NCBI GenBank assembly: GCA_020186115.1
Contig: WSYJ01000186.1
Span: 3,269,501 to 3,333,500, forward strand
DNA: 64,000 bases
DNA from: Histomonas meleagridis
Taxonomy: Eukaryota; Parabasalia; Tritrichomonadida; Dientamoebidae
Direction: 5' to 3'
The stretch's first letter is position 1. Each line of letters begins with the position of its first letter. Positions 51,110-61,143 of this stretch are shown here, one piece after another. Under the pieces are notes generated by a model. The model was not told where the DNA came from. It made no database searches and worked only from the letters and a program-made list of their open reading frames with translations. Position numbers and translations under genes: made by a program.

Positions 51110-51547
51110 ATGTTATGCTGGATTGTATTAGCGAGATCCTCAAAGATTGAGACAGAATTCACTGTCAAATATACTGCATCTTGTCCTCTCTCACCAGAAT
51201 CTTTTATGATTATTGATGATGGTGCAAAGATTATTAAACCATCAAGAAAAGGTCAAACATACGTTCGCCTTCATCCAGGGAAACATGACATTTTCATTAC
51301 ACATCCATGGTGCAGGTTTTACACAGTTTCTTTAAATCTAAGCGAAGATGGATCATTTGAAGCTATATCAAACTCAACAAAAATCACAAAATATCCTATC
51401 AGAATAAGCCATCAACAATCCATAGACGATGATCCAATGACAGGATTAATTAAATCACCCATTGTAATTGTAGCTATTATCATATTTGTAGGTATTCGCC
51501 AGATCAAAGGACACTTATTTAAATCCAAGGTCATCGAGAAAATATAA
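51110..51547 (+). CDS. EMC7-like ER membrane complex subunit
   Basis: 145 residues. A small beta-sandwich domain (SFMIIDDGAKIIKPSRKGQT, then YVRLHPGKHDIFITHPWCRF) is followed by KYPIRISH and a C-terminal membrane span (SPIVIVAIIIFVGI). EMC7 has the same order: beta-sandwich, PYPLxM, membrane span near the end. In that complex it sits in the ER membrane and helps insertion of membrane proteins. The N-terminal signal peptide is short and weak (MLCWIVLARSS). Identification rests on fold-like pattern only. Confidence 0.5.
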   Translation: MLCWIVLARSSKIETEFTVKYTASCPLSPESFMIIDDGAKIIKPSRKGQTYVRLHPGKHDIFITHPWCRFYTVSLNLSEDGSFEAISNSTKITKYPIRISHQQSIDDDPMTGLIKSPIVIVAIIIFVGIRQIKGHLFKSKVIEKI

Positions 51548-52029
51548 AAATCAATAATTTCTTGGTATTTAATCATCAAACAATTACAGAATTCCTTAAA
51601 ATCAAAGAATATTTGTTTCAATGAAAGGGTATTTAAGAAAACTTTTTTAACCGGATCCAAAATTCTACATGCAAACTTTTGCTCAAATGGAATTTTCATA
51701 TGAAATCTAATAAAATTTTTTAAATATTTTAATATCACATGCAACTTTTTTTTAATGAATGGCCTTCTTGTTTTACTGTATATGTACACAAAGTTTCAAC
51801 ATCTTATAATGTATTTTCTATTTGATTTTTTGTAAAAAGATTCAATCAGCATTTGCAACAAAAGCAATATCATATTGTTAAAATTTAATATACACGAAAA
51901 ATCAATTTAGTAATATCATATTTTCAGGAGCAAATGAGAAATAAATTTCAAATCTTTGATGACATGAAATTAATTGTCGTGAAAATTTTCATATGATATC
52001 AAAACAAACAATTAAGACCTAGAAATGGT
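51548..52029. other. Intergenic, convergent 3' ends
   Basis: AT-rich, nothing recognisable. Confidence 0.6.
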
Positions 52030-52707
52030 TTAGCTATGAGTGAGAACTGTTGTGGATGTTCTCATTGGATCAGGAACATTTGGCATAAATTGAGTCTGGA
52101 TAACATTAAGTGCATCATTCATGAGGTTGGTGCACTTACCATGGCAAATTGGAGCTGGTTTCCTTCCGTCAAGTTCCCATAGTTTGCCATCTTTTTGAAT
52201 AAATGTAATAAAATGATTCATGTCGTATTCTTCAATAATTGGTGTAGTATCTTCAGTTGCAGCATCTTCGTGAAGATCTTGAATTTCTTCGTTTCCTTCA
52301 ATGTAATCAGCTCTTTGAGCTGGGCTCATTGATTTTGCAACTTCGAAAAACTTAGCAAGCCATGAACCTTCAACAATTTTGAGCTTATCTAAGTTGTTAG
52401 CAATACTGTGAATAACAGCAATGGTTCCACAAGCATTAGGTAAAGTCTGAATTGTAAACCATGGATCATCTGGTTGTATTTCTCTTTCTTCCATAAAACG
52501 TGTTTCAAGAGGACCATCCTCTTCTCCGACTGGGTATAGGAATATTACAGAAAAAACTGGTTGTGGTATGAATTCAAGCATTTCTGGTTCAAATGAAAAA
52601 ATTTCGCTGAACTGAAAACATGATTCGTCTAAACCAATTTCTATTGCAAAGTCGGTAAGACTTTCTGGATCATTTGAGAGTGCAGTAAGAACTCCTTCTT
52701 CGCTCAT
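52030..52707 (-). CDS. Ubiquitin C-terminal hydrolase (UCH, peptidase C12)
   Basis: 225 residues, the normal size of UCHL1/UCHL3. The catalytic set is complete: Gln87 (oxyanion hole) and Cys93 in FTIQTLPNACGTIA, His165 in MNHFITF and Asp180 in LWELDGRK. It trims small adducts and propeptides from the ubiquitin C-terminus in the cytosol. The crossover loop (about 135-160, acidic) is present. It lacks the extension of UCH37/BAP1. The stop reads TAAA. Confidence 0.95.
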   Translation of the reverse strand: MSEEGVLTALSNDPESLTDFAIEIGLDESCFQFSEIFSFEPEMLEFIPQPVFSVIFLYPVGEEDGPLETRFMEEREIQPDDPWFTIQTLPNACGTIAVIHSIANNLDKLKIVEGSWLAKFFEVAKSMSPAQRADYIEGNEEIQDLHEDAATEDTTPIIEEYDMNHFITFIQKDGKLWELDGRKPAPICHGKCTNLMNDALNVIQTQFMPNVPDPMRTSTTVLTHS

Positions 52708-52804
52708 TACCTTTTTAATCGGATTTTATTGAAAAATTGAATTAAAATTTTGGTAAAATTGACAAAAAGTGACATATATTCAATCTTTCTTAAAGTCAAG
52801 TGAC

Positions 52805-52815
52805 TTAACGTCTTT
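52805..52815. promoter_or_regulatory. AACGTYYTT-type element (UCH gene)
   Basis: TTAACGTCTTT, 98 nt upstream of the UCH ATG and inverted relative to it; identical to 12105 and 42594. Confidence 0.35.
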
Positions 52816-53111
52816 TTTCGACTTGGCAAGTCCTTTTTATTATGGATGTTGAATGGCCTTATAACATAAGAATAATATTTTTTTTCGAGAAAAAGATTAT
52901 TCGAGAAAATGCAAAAACATGATTAACGCAATTAAGAATAACTAATTCAACAAAATTATTACCTTTTTAACATAACAAATTTTTGATGCTCTCAATTGAT
53001 AATTAATAAGTGAAGAAATATTTGTTACTCTGTTAAATTCTAGATTAAATTTCATTAATGATCGTGTATAAAAAAGGATTTCTAGAAATTATCTTCAGAA
53101 CAAACAACTTT

Positions 53112-53157
53112 AACGGTTTTGTTCGGTAAAATTGAACACAAAGTCGATAAAACCGTT
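53112..53157. promoter_or_regulatory. Inverted repeat with TAACGG cores
   Basis: AACGGTTTT (53112-53120) and AAAACCGTT (53149-53157) form a perfect 9-bp inverted repeat with a 28-nt gap. TAACGG matches the general Myb recognition element, and Myb proteins regulate transcription in Trichomonas. It lies 210 nt upstream of the BspA-like gene 3 start. Function inferred. Confidence 0.3.
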
Positions 53158-53370
53158 TCATTTCTATATGTTTTGACGGTTAGAATATAATGCGATGGGA
53201 AAGGGTGCGCTCAAAAGTCAGCTTCAAGTAGATTACATCACGTGATACAAACCGCAAAATTAAGCAATCGTGATCCCCTATTCGTAACGGTCGCGTATTT
53301 TCAAAATCGAGTTTTACTATGTTATATTGCAAAAAAATTTTCAATAATCAGCTCTTTTTAAAGAAACGCT

Positions 53371-55260
53371 ATGTCCTTCTTCTTAGTTGCTTCCATATTT
53401 TTCATTATTCCAGCTTTATCTTCTGCATTTATAGTCCATAAACCAACTAATTTTACAATTAAACATCAACTTCTTGCTAAGTTCAACAAAGAAATGAAAA
53501 ACATTCGCGCACATAATGTTGGTGCAGTTTATCAAGAAAAATATTCTCAACATAATAAAAATTCTAAAACATCTTTTTACAATGTTCTTTTTTTTTCAGC
53601 AAAATCAAATCAAATACATAATGAGCAAGGATACAAATTGTCTTCCAGATATTTTTTTTCATTGGTATATTCTTTTAAGTCAATTTTAACATGTTATAAA
53701 AGTTTTTCTATTTTTTTGAATATTTTTGAAAAATGTTTTCATTTTTTATTTGTTTTAATTATAATTTTTTATATAAAAAGAAATATTTTTATTTACAAAC
53801 GAATAACAAGAATAAACAACTTCGGAATTTGTTTTTTATAATTTTTATTGTTAACAGCATCGAAACTTATCATTCAAATAATAAAACACTTATTATTAAT
53901 GAAGATAATGATTTTGATACCGAAGAAAAGAAAGAAGCAGAATATGTTTATATATATTGTGAAACAGGGGAAATTCCTAGAAGAGCATTTTTTGAATGTA
54001 CTTTTCTTATTGCAGTTTATATCGGAAATTTCATACAAACCATTGGAGTTGAAGCGTTTATGTATTGCTATAATTTAACAACAGTTCTCAATGGCAACAA
54101 TGTTACAACAATTCAAAATTATGCATTTTGATATTGCAATTTAAATAATATTGTAATCCCTAATACAGTCACATCAATTGGAAACTCAGCATTTTTTAAT
54201 TGTATATCATGAAGTAGTATTACTATACCAAGTTCTGTTACATCAATCGGAAACTCAGCATTTTCTAATTGTTATAATTTAAGCGATATTACACTTAGTG
54301 AAAATATTACATCTATTAATAGTTCTGTTTTCAGTTCATGCACGAATTTATTTAATATTACACTTCCGAAATCAGTTAAAATTTATGAAGATAGTTCATT
54401 TTGGAATTGTACATCACTCCATACAATTTTTCTTAGCGAAAATATCAAAGAAATTAAAAATCGTGCGTTTCAATCATGTACAAATCTTCAATGTATTTAT
54501 TTTAGTGGCGAAACAGAACCAACAATTGACTCCGGTGCATTTCCTGATGTGCCTGCGAAAACTGTTATGACACCAGGTTCATATAATAGCACGAAATTTG
54601 GTGTATTTAATGTATCTAAAGGATCAATCATTTCATCATGTCTTCCAGCCACAGAAACATATACCAAATCAAATACATTTGCAAAATCAAATTTGTTTGT
54701 AAGGTCAAATGCATTTTCTAACACATTTACAAAATCAAATACTTATAACACTTTTGTTGTAACATTTACAAATTCTTTTTCTGCTTTAACTATTTCTCAT
54801 TCGTTTACTTTAATATATTCATTCTCCAATACTCAAACAATAAGTATTTTTAATTCTTTCCCATCGAATTCTTATTCTATTTCTAATATAAATTCAATTT
54901 TCGCATATGTTATAAATGAATTTATTTATTATAATTATACAATTGTTGTTTATTCGACTTATTATAGTTTTTATTCGAATTTTTATACTATTTTTTATAT
55001 AAATGACGTTGATAAAAATGATAACACGAATATTATAATCATTGTATGCGTTGTTATTGTCATCGTAATTATTGTTGTTGTGTTACTTGTTATATTATTA
55101 ATTCGATTACGTAATAAAAAACAAATCAGCAATGCAGAATCAAATGATGTGAAAGAAGAAAAAGAAAATGAAACAATTACAACATTTTCATCCGAAGAAC
55201 ATTGAAGATGATCCATTCGCAAATGATTTCAAGGAAGATAACTTTATTGAACAAATTTAA
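53371..55260 (+). pseudogene. BspA-like surface protein 3, disrupted
   Basis: All parts of the family are present but broken: an N-terminal hydrophobic region from 53371, BspA repeats (about 54000-54520), a very short SNTFAKSN-type repeat, a stalk, a membrane helix (IIIIVCVVIVIVIIVVVLLV) and a tail. The frame shifts between the N-terminal part (stop at 53841) and the ectodomain. Two in-frame TGA codons fall inside repeats (54129-54131, and in NCIS-stop-SSITIP near 54210). A second shift near 55200 moves the conserved tail DDPFANDFKEDNFIEQI out of frame. Multiple lesions mark a pseudogene of the 36.8-kb paralogue type. Confidence 0.85.
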
Positions 55261-55638
55261 TTTTAATATTAAATCTAATAAGTAAAAGTTCGGTTTAAGT
55301 TTTTTGTACCTTTTAAAATAGAATCTCATATGTGAATTTGAGTGGTAGTACTGTGATGTTTTGGAAAGCTTTCCAAGCAGTATTGCTTTGGGAAAATACT
55401 TTTGTTTAGGTAAAGATTTTTAAATGCATATTCTTTATTTGGGTAATTCATTTTCATCAGGAAATACTTAATGACATTAAGTAGATTTTTACCAATATTA
55501 TTCACATGAAATCTTACCTTAATAATATAAGATGGAACTAATGCCAAAAAACTTTTTCATGGTAATATATTTATAAAAATTTATAATAAAAAAAAAAAAT
55601 GATTTTCTAAAATTATTTTAAATGAAACACTTTAATAT
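55261..55638. other. Intergenic, convergent 3' ends
   Basis: AT-rich; nothing recognisable. Confidence 0.5.
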
Positions 55639-56481
55639 TTAACTATCAATTGCATCAGCTTCAAATGCAGCGAAGTTTCGTCTGATTCTGTAATATTTAT
55701 TCTTTTGCTCAAGAGTTGGAAACTCGAAGTTATCCACAATTTCCTCCTCTTTCCCGAAGACAAGGCTTGAAAACTCATCCAACTGATCATTTGCTACTGC
55801 CTCCTTGAACATAATGAAAAGCGAATCTTTGATATCGACAAAAGTTAGCGATCTGATGAATTTAAGACATTCGAAATATTTCCCATTTGAAGTAAATAGA
55901 CGAATAATTACTTTGAGCTGGGAAATGTCTTGGCATTGGAAACCTGAAAAGTAATAATATTGTAAGGCTGCTGTGAACATTTTAAATTCAACTAAATTAT
56001 CAATAATATTAAACTTAATTTCAGGAGAAACGGCATTTATGAATAGGTTTGAGATGTCGTTGGGTGAAAATATTCTGTTGTCAATTTGATAACAGGAATA
56101 AACAAATGAAATTATTTTGGATGGAATTAATGTAATAACACCAAAATCATAAACATTTCCGATCTGAAAGTTTGGCATCATGTTGAATGAGTCAATAAGA
56201 AAATAAAGAACAATACATTTTGAATAAAATGAACGAAGAGATTTATCATTCATAAGTTGAATAACTTTGTCTTTATCACTTAGTGGATATTCGTCAATTG
56301 GATAATTTGCTTGTTCGCAAAACAGTTCTATAAGAAGATGTGAATTTGGATATTCTTCTGCATTCTTATCAATTCTATTCTTTGAAATATCAATAAGTTG
56401 ATCCATTTGACCAAAAACAGAAGAAAAATTATATTCTTCCAAGTATGAATCAATGATTTGATTAAGTTCTTCTTCTTCCAT
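55639..56481 (-). CDS. Small helical protein, function unknown
   Basis: 280 residues, all-helical and acidic at the start (MEEEELNQIIDSYLEEYNFS). The helix pairs of the second half (FKMFTAALQYYYFSGFQCQD, ISQLKVIIRLFTSNGKYFEC) recall ELYS-like or Nup helical-solenoid domains, but no decisive motif is seen. No membrane span or catalytic motif. It is divergent to the eS1 gene with 102 bp between the start codons, and a GGCGTTAAG core lies at 56526-56534 in that gap. Confidence 0.65.
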   Translation of the reverse strand: MEEEELNQIIDSYLEEYNFSSVFGQMDQLIDISKNRIDKNAEEYPNSHLLIELFCEQANYPIDEYPLSDKDKVIQLMNDKSLRSFYSKCIVLYFLIDSFNMMPNFQIGNVYDFGVITLIPSKIISFVYSCYQIDNRIFSPNDISNLFINAVSPEIKFNIIDNLVEFKMFTAALQYYYFSGFQCQDISQLKVIIRLFTSNGKYFECLKFIRSLTFVDIKDSLFIMFKEAVANDQLDEFSSLVFGKEEEIVDNFEFPTLEQKNKYYRIRRNFAAFEADAIDS

Positions 56482-56583
56482 TCGAAAGCCTTATTTAATT
56501 GACAGCACATGTTAAAAAATTGACTGGCGTTAAGTTTGCTTTTAAAACAACGATACGACGGTTATGGTCCAACCTTTTGGAAA

Positions 56584-57339
56584 ATGGGTAAAGCTCAACA
56601 GAAAGGCAAGGCCTCAAAGAAGATCAAGCAAGATACCTTCCTCAAGAAGGAATGGCGCCATGTTTTCGTTCCAGGATTCTTTTCAAAACGTGATATTGGA
56701 TTCACAGTTTCACACAAATGCGCTCGTGGTAAGACACCTGCCGATTACCTCAACAACCGTGTGTTCGAACTCTCCCATGGTGATCTTGTTGACGAACAAT
56801 CTCATGCATACCGTCTCTTCAGCTGGAAATCAGTTGATGTTCAAAACAATGACGTCTTAACTGTTTTTGCCGGAATGAGACTTACTAACGACAAACTTTC
56901 TTCTCTCCTCCGTAAGTACCGCACACTCATCAATGCTCAAGTTGATGTTCGTACAGCTGATGGTTACATTCTTCGCGCTTTCAGCATCGGTTTCACCAAG
57001 AAATTAAATCCAAACAAGAAGGCATGCTATGCTCAACAATCTAAGAAGCGTGAGATCAGAGATGCTTGCATTGCCATCATGAAGGAGACAATCGAAAAGT
57101 CAACAATCCCAGAACTGTGTCAAACAATTGTCAACGAAACAATTGAAAAGGCCATTGTTGAAAAATGCAAGACCATCATGCAAGTTGATAATGTTTATGT
57201 CACAAAGATCAAAGTCATCAAGGCACCAACATTCACTGGTGATGAACTTAAGAAGCTCCACCAAGGCCGTGCTGTTACAAAGGCTGCTGAAGTTGCACGC
57301 CCTGTTGAAGAAGAAGCCAAAACCGAAGAAACCAAGTAA
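56584..57339 (+). CDS. RPS3A: 40S ribosomal protein eS1 (RPS3A)
   Basis: ATG at 56584 gives 251 residues collinear with eS1: basic N-terminus, KKEWRHVFVPGFF, NNRVFELSHGDL, SWKSVDVQNNDVLTVFAGMR, ADGYILRAFSIGFTKK and IMKETIEKSTIPELCQTIV, with an acidic-lysine tail. It lies on the platform side of the small subunit near the mRNA exit. Codon bias is strong, as expected for a ribosomal protein. The frame extends upstream without an ATG, so 56584 is the start. The stop reads TAAA. Confidence 0.96.
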   Translation: MGKAQQKGKASKKIKQDTFLKKEWRHVFVPGFFSKRDIGFTVSHKCARGKTPADYLNNRVFELSHGDLVDEQSHAYRLFSWKSVDVQNNDVLTVFAGMRLTNDKLSSLLRKYRTLINAQVDVRTADGYILRAFSIGFTKKLNPNKKACYAQQSKKREIRDACIAIMKETIEKSTIPELCQTIVNETIEKAIVEKCKTIMQVDNVYVTKIKVIKAPTFTGDELKKLHQGRAVTKAAEVARPVEEEAKTEETK

Positions 57340-57435
57340 AAAATTTGCTTGTTGAAAATCATTCAAAAAGTGAAAACGTAAAAAAATTGGTTATTTCGGA
57401 TTTCGAACCATGTCCACTTAGTTTTTTTTAGTTAA

Positions 57436-58740
57436 ATGTGCGACTTTTTTTCAGTTTCTTGTGTTTCACTCCCTTTAAATTTTGTTGTATTATTAAACTC
57501 AAAGTCAATCAAAAAAATTGGTCTTAAAAAAAATGGATATGCTTTGATCAAAGGAAAAAACGAACAAATTTCAATATTTAAAGTTATTAAAGATAGTGAA
57601 TGCAAGCCATATGAAATTAAAGTTCCACTGTCAGCACAGATTACATTGGGACTTTCTCCAAAGGATGAAATTCCAATACTTCCATTTGATGGAGAAGATC
57701 ATTGTGATGCTATTAAGGTAGCTCCTTTATTTCGTAGTCATCGAAAAGAAGAATTCAAATCACAAGTTATAGATTTTTTTACACAAACATCTCAACCAGT
57801 AACAATAGATTCTATTTTCCTCCTAAAAATAGGTAATCAAGAAAAGCCATTTAAAATTATTAGTAGCTTACCAACCGATCGCTCTTTCACTAGTTCCACA
57901 ACTAAATTATATTTCACACCTGAACCAGGGCCAATTCTTGATTCACCAATAATTCCTCAAATTTTTTCTAATTTAACATATGACGAAACCACCAAAGACT
58001 TTATTAACTCATATATTTTTAATCAATATAAATATCCACGACTTTTAGCACAAATGCGCATTAATACATCCATTGGTATTCTTGTATATGGAGAATCCGG
58101 AAGTGGTAAGACCAGTCTTTTATCATCAATTTCAACTTCTCTTAAATGTCCTTCAATATACTGTGATTGTCATCAACTTAAATCACTTAAAATTGAAGAA
58201 TTTTACGAAAACATAAATAAAGTTTTTGATTTTTATACTGATCATCCACCGTGTTTGATCATGGTTGACAATCTACAAGAGATTGTGATCAAATTAAAAA
58301 ATGCGAAAACAATTGAAGATAGAAAGAAGACCGTTTATTTGCTTGAAAAAGTCGAAAACTGCCTCAAAAAAGCAGGCGTGATTTTGATTGGGACAATTGA
58401 GTCATTAGATGATATTGACAAGCGATTCTTAAGAGATGGAAGATTTGGTTATGAAGTAGAACTTAAACAGCCATCTACAAAAGAAACAAAAGAATTAATT
58501 AAAAATTATACTTCTGGAATGTTTATAACTGAAGAAGACTTAAATGAAATTGTTTCTAAATTCGCGAACACAATGACAACAAAAGAGATAATGGAATTAT
58601 GTAGAGAATCTGTTTCAAATTTGGTTGAAGATGTAACAGGTAGTCATGGAATGCATGTAAGTGATCGATTAATGGCTGATGCACTTGGTACTAAGATGCA
58701 TCCAATTGATTTCGGGATAAAAACAAAAAAGGATAAATAA
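57436..58740 (+). CDS. Divergent Cdc48-like AAA protein with one ATPase domain
   Basis: 434 residues. The first 150 resemble the Cdc48/NSF/PEX1 N-terminal domain (double-psi barrel: LGLSPKDEIPI, AIKVAPLF). One AAA domain follows, with Walker A GESGSGKT at 219-226. The Walker B region reads CLIMVDNLQ, with Asn279 in place of the catalytic glutamate. The sensor and arginine-finger region has GTIESLDDIDKRFLRDGRF, matching the family GRF. A C-terminal four-helix lid follows. No second AAA ring is present. It could bind ATP but should hydrolyse it poorly, suggesting a regulatory or substrate-holding partner of true Cdc48. Confidence 0.75.
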   Translation: MCDFFSVSCVSLPLNFVVLLNSKSIKKIGLKKNGYALIKGKNEQISIFKVIKDSECKPYEIKVPLSAQITLGLSPKDEIPILPFDGEDHCDAIKVAPLFRSHRKEEFKSQVIDFFTQTSQPVTIDSIFLLKIGNQEKPFKIISSLPTDRSFTSSTTKLYFTPEPGPILDSPIIPQIFSNLTYDETTKDFINSYIFNQYKYPRLLAQMRINTSIGILVYGESGSGKTSLLSSISTSLKCPSIYCDCHQLKSLKIEEFYENINKVFDFYTDHPPCLIMVDNLQEIVIKLKNAKTIEDRKKTVYLLEKVENCLKKAGVILIGTIESLDDIDKRFLRDGRFGYEVELKQPSTKETKELIKNYTSGMFITEEDLNEIVSKFANTMTTKEIMELCRESVSNLVEDVTGSHGMHVSDRLMADALGTKMHPIDFGIKTKKDK

Positions 58741-58929
58741 ATGTTGTTTATTAATTTTTATGAGAAGATGCTTCCGATTGTGTTTTTTTGATTTGGGTAT
58801 TGACTTCACATGTTTCCTAAAGCTCTGAAAAGTGGATAAAACCGTCGAACGTTGTGTGAAAAAATCAAAGACGATAATTGAAATTCAATGAAAATTTGGA
58901 AAATTTGTCGGTTGATCTGACAAACTCCA

Positions 58930-60114
58930 ATGGAAGGAGACAACAACAACACAGAACAAAATCAACCTGAAGAAGTGACATCCACACAACAAAATCAACC
59001 TGAAGAAGTGACATCCACACAACAAAATCAACCTGAAGAAGTGACATCCACACAACAAAATCAACCTGAAGAAGTAACATCTACAGAACCAACACCAAAT
59101 ACTGGTGGTACAGAACAACCACCAAATATTAACGAAGAATCAATTGAGACAAGGGATCCAACTCCTGACAATGACACACTTGAATCAAATGAAGCAGTTG
59201 AACCAACGTATACATATATTGATCCAGAACAACCAAATCAACAAGAAGATCAAAATGAAGTTGAAGGAGAGCCAGTAGAACCTGTGATGCCAACTGATGC
59301 TGTTGTACCACCAACTCCATTACGACCACCACCTTTTGATATGGGTCCACCACCAGCTACAAGTTATACAATGGTTAGTCCACTTATTGTAGACACCAGT
59401 GAACGTAGGCGAATGGATGGTTACAATCTTTACAACGTCATTTATCATACAGATGTTGGACCATCTAATTGGCATACTACACCATGTGATTATACTCCCA
59501 ATTCCAACAGTTTCTGGGAAATGTTCGAAATATTTCGTACAGCACTTATGTTAGCTTCTCTAAATAATCGAATAGAATCAATTAAATTACTCCTTGAGCA
59601 AAAAGCAATTGATGTTAATGCTAAAGATATTCATTTGTTTGACATAAAATTTATTTCAATAATTTGAAGTTTTGCTAAAATTTTTAAATTTTTTTCAAAA
59701 TCGATAAAACAGCTCTGATATTGGCATCTTCACGTGGTCATATAGATGCAGTTAAATTACTTCTAAAAAGAGAAGGAATTGACGTTAATGCTGTAGATGT
59801 TTATTTGTTTTATGTAAATTTAATTTTGATAATTTTTTATTTCAAAATCATGTATAAGATTTATTCAAATTGTTTAATACAGCGCTCATGGAAGCAGTAA
59901 AATCGGGTTATACCGAAATCGTTAAATTACTTCTGGAACAAAATGGAATAGATATTAATGCTAAAAATATAATTTTATTTTGTTTTGGTTTTATTTTTGC
60001 ATTTTTATGTTTTTAAATTTTGTTTGGAAATTGTTCAAATTATTTAAATCAGCTCTTATGATCGCTTCTGCTTCAGGTTTTACAGAAATAGTCAAATTAC
60101 TTGAACAAAAATAA
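58930..60114 (+). CDS. Ankyrin protein with Gln/Glu/Pro-rich N-terminus and 77-nt spacers (locus 3)
   Basis: ATG at 58930 starts an unstructured N-terminus with four exact-type 11-residue repeats (QNQPEEVTSTQ, 58950-59085), then an acidic and proline-rich stretch. It runs in frame through NSFWEMFEIFRTALMLAS into the first ankyrin unit at 59539. Units start at 59539, 59709, 59879 and 60049, with three spacers of exactly 77 nt (59632, 59802, 59972). The last unit ends ASGFTEIVKLLEQK-stop at 60114. Without spacer removal the frame ends at 59667 after one repeat. Expected role is protein-protein scaffolding; the partner is unknown. Confidence 0.7.
58950..59085 (+). repeat. 33-nt tandem repeat
   Basis: Four near-identical 33-nt copies encoding QNQPEEVTSTQ at the N-terminus of ankyrin locus 3; only a few bases differ, so expansion is recent. 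Confidence 0.9.
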
Positions 60115-61143
60115 TTCAAATTTCATGAATATTATAAACACTAGATACATTTTATTTTCATGGAATAAAATTGCTCCATATAATGAAGGTAAAACTAAAT
60201 TTAAAATTTTAGGAATTTTTTTTCCAATGACGTTTACAAATATATTCGTTCATTAGTGTCTAGCTGAATATTACATTTGTGGGAAAACTAGCTGGCAACT
60301 TTTTTCAAATGTTTAAAGATTTGATATCCAACATCTTAGAAGAAAAATGGTTTTTCCAATGAATGTTAAATCAAAAGAATATGGTTCTAAACCCACATAT
60401 GGCACAGATCTAAGATTAGTAAAGATCGATTCATATTAAACTGTTATTATACAAATTCATTCATATGAATAGAATCCTATTTTGTAATTCATTTTGGTTA
60501 TCCATGTGAACAATTATTAATACTTGTAACATATATAATATTATATATTTAAAACAACTTTTTATTTTTTCAAATTTCAGATGCACATTAAAATTTTATT
60601 GTTCATCAGTGACAAATCACAATAAATATTAACCATAATAAATTAAAATTAATTTCATTTAAAATTAGCTTAAAGTTAAACATTTACTAACAATTCGTTA
60701 CTATATCTTTTTCCTTACGAAATATTGCCAATACTAGTATTGGCATAATCGTTATTAAGAATTTCCATATTTTAGCGAAAATTTTTAGATTTATGTGAAC
60801 AAATTTTATACACATATGGATCTTAATTATAACAATTATAAATGTTATTTCATTTCAGCATATGCTGATTGTAAAAACATATTTAAAATGAAATTTATTA
60901 AATCGAAACAAAGAAATAGTTTTTATCGAGGATAGACAAAAAAAAATTATTCAAAATTTTTGATGTCTTTTCTATTTTTCTATAAATTTAGCAAGTTAAC
61001 AATTTGAATATCTAAAAAGTGCCATACCGCCATTATTTTGAATTATTTAACGTCCAATTATATTGAAATGAAGAAGAAGGAAGATTTCTCTTGGCGCGAT
61101 ATTTATTCACTTCATTTTTTATTAATAAATAATTGAACAAAAT
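60115..61143. other. Intergenic, nothing coding
   Basis: About 1 kb, very AT-rich. Near the 3' end, TTAACGTCCAA at 61047-61057 (90 nt before the reductase ATG) is a variant of the AACGTYYTT element. Confidence 0.5.
61047..61057 (+). promoter_or_regulatory. Variant AACGTYY element (ribonucleotide reductase)
   Basis: TTAACGTCCAA; keeps the TTAACGTC core of the elements at 12105, 42594 and 52805. Confidence 0.25.

Larger units (their letters stand above)
52708..53370. other. Divergent intergenic region, UCH / BspA-like 3
   Basis: Contains TTAACGTCTTT (52805-52815), an inverted repeat with Myb-like cores (53112-53157), and a less AT-rich stretch at about 53190-53300. No protein-coding frame seen. 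Confidence 0.5.

Noticed and set aside
53190-53300. Less AT-rich stretch as a tRNA or snRNA gene
   Set aside because: No cloverleaf, A/B box or snRNA motif could be found on either strand.
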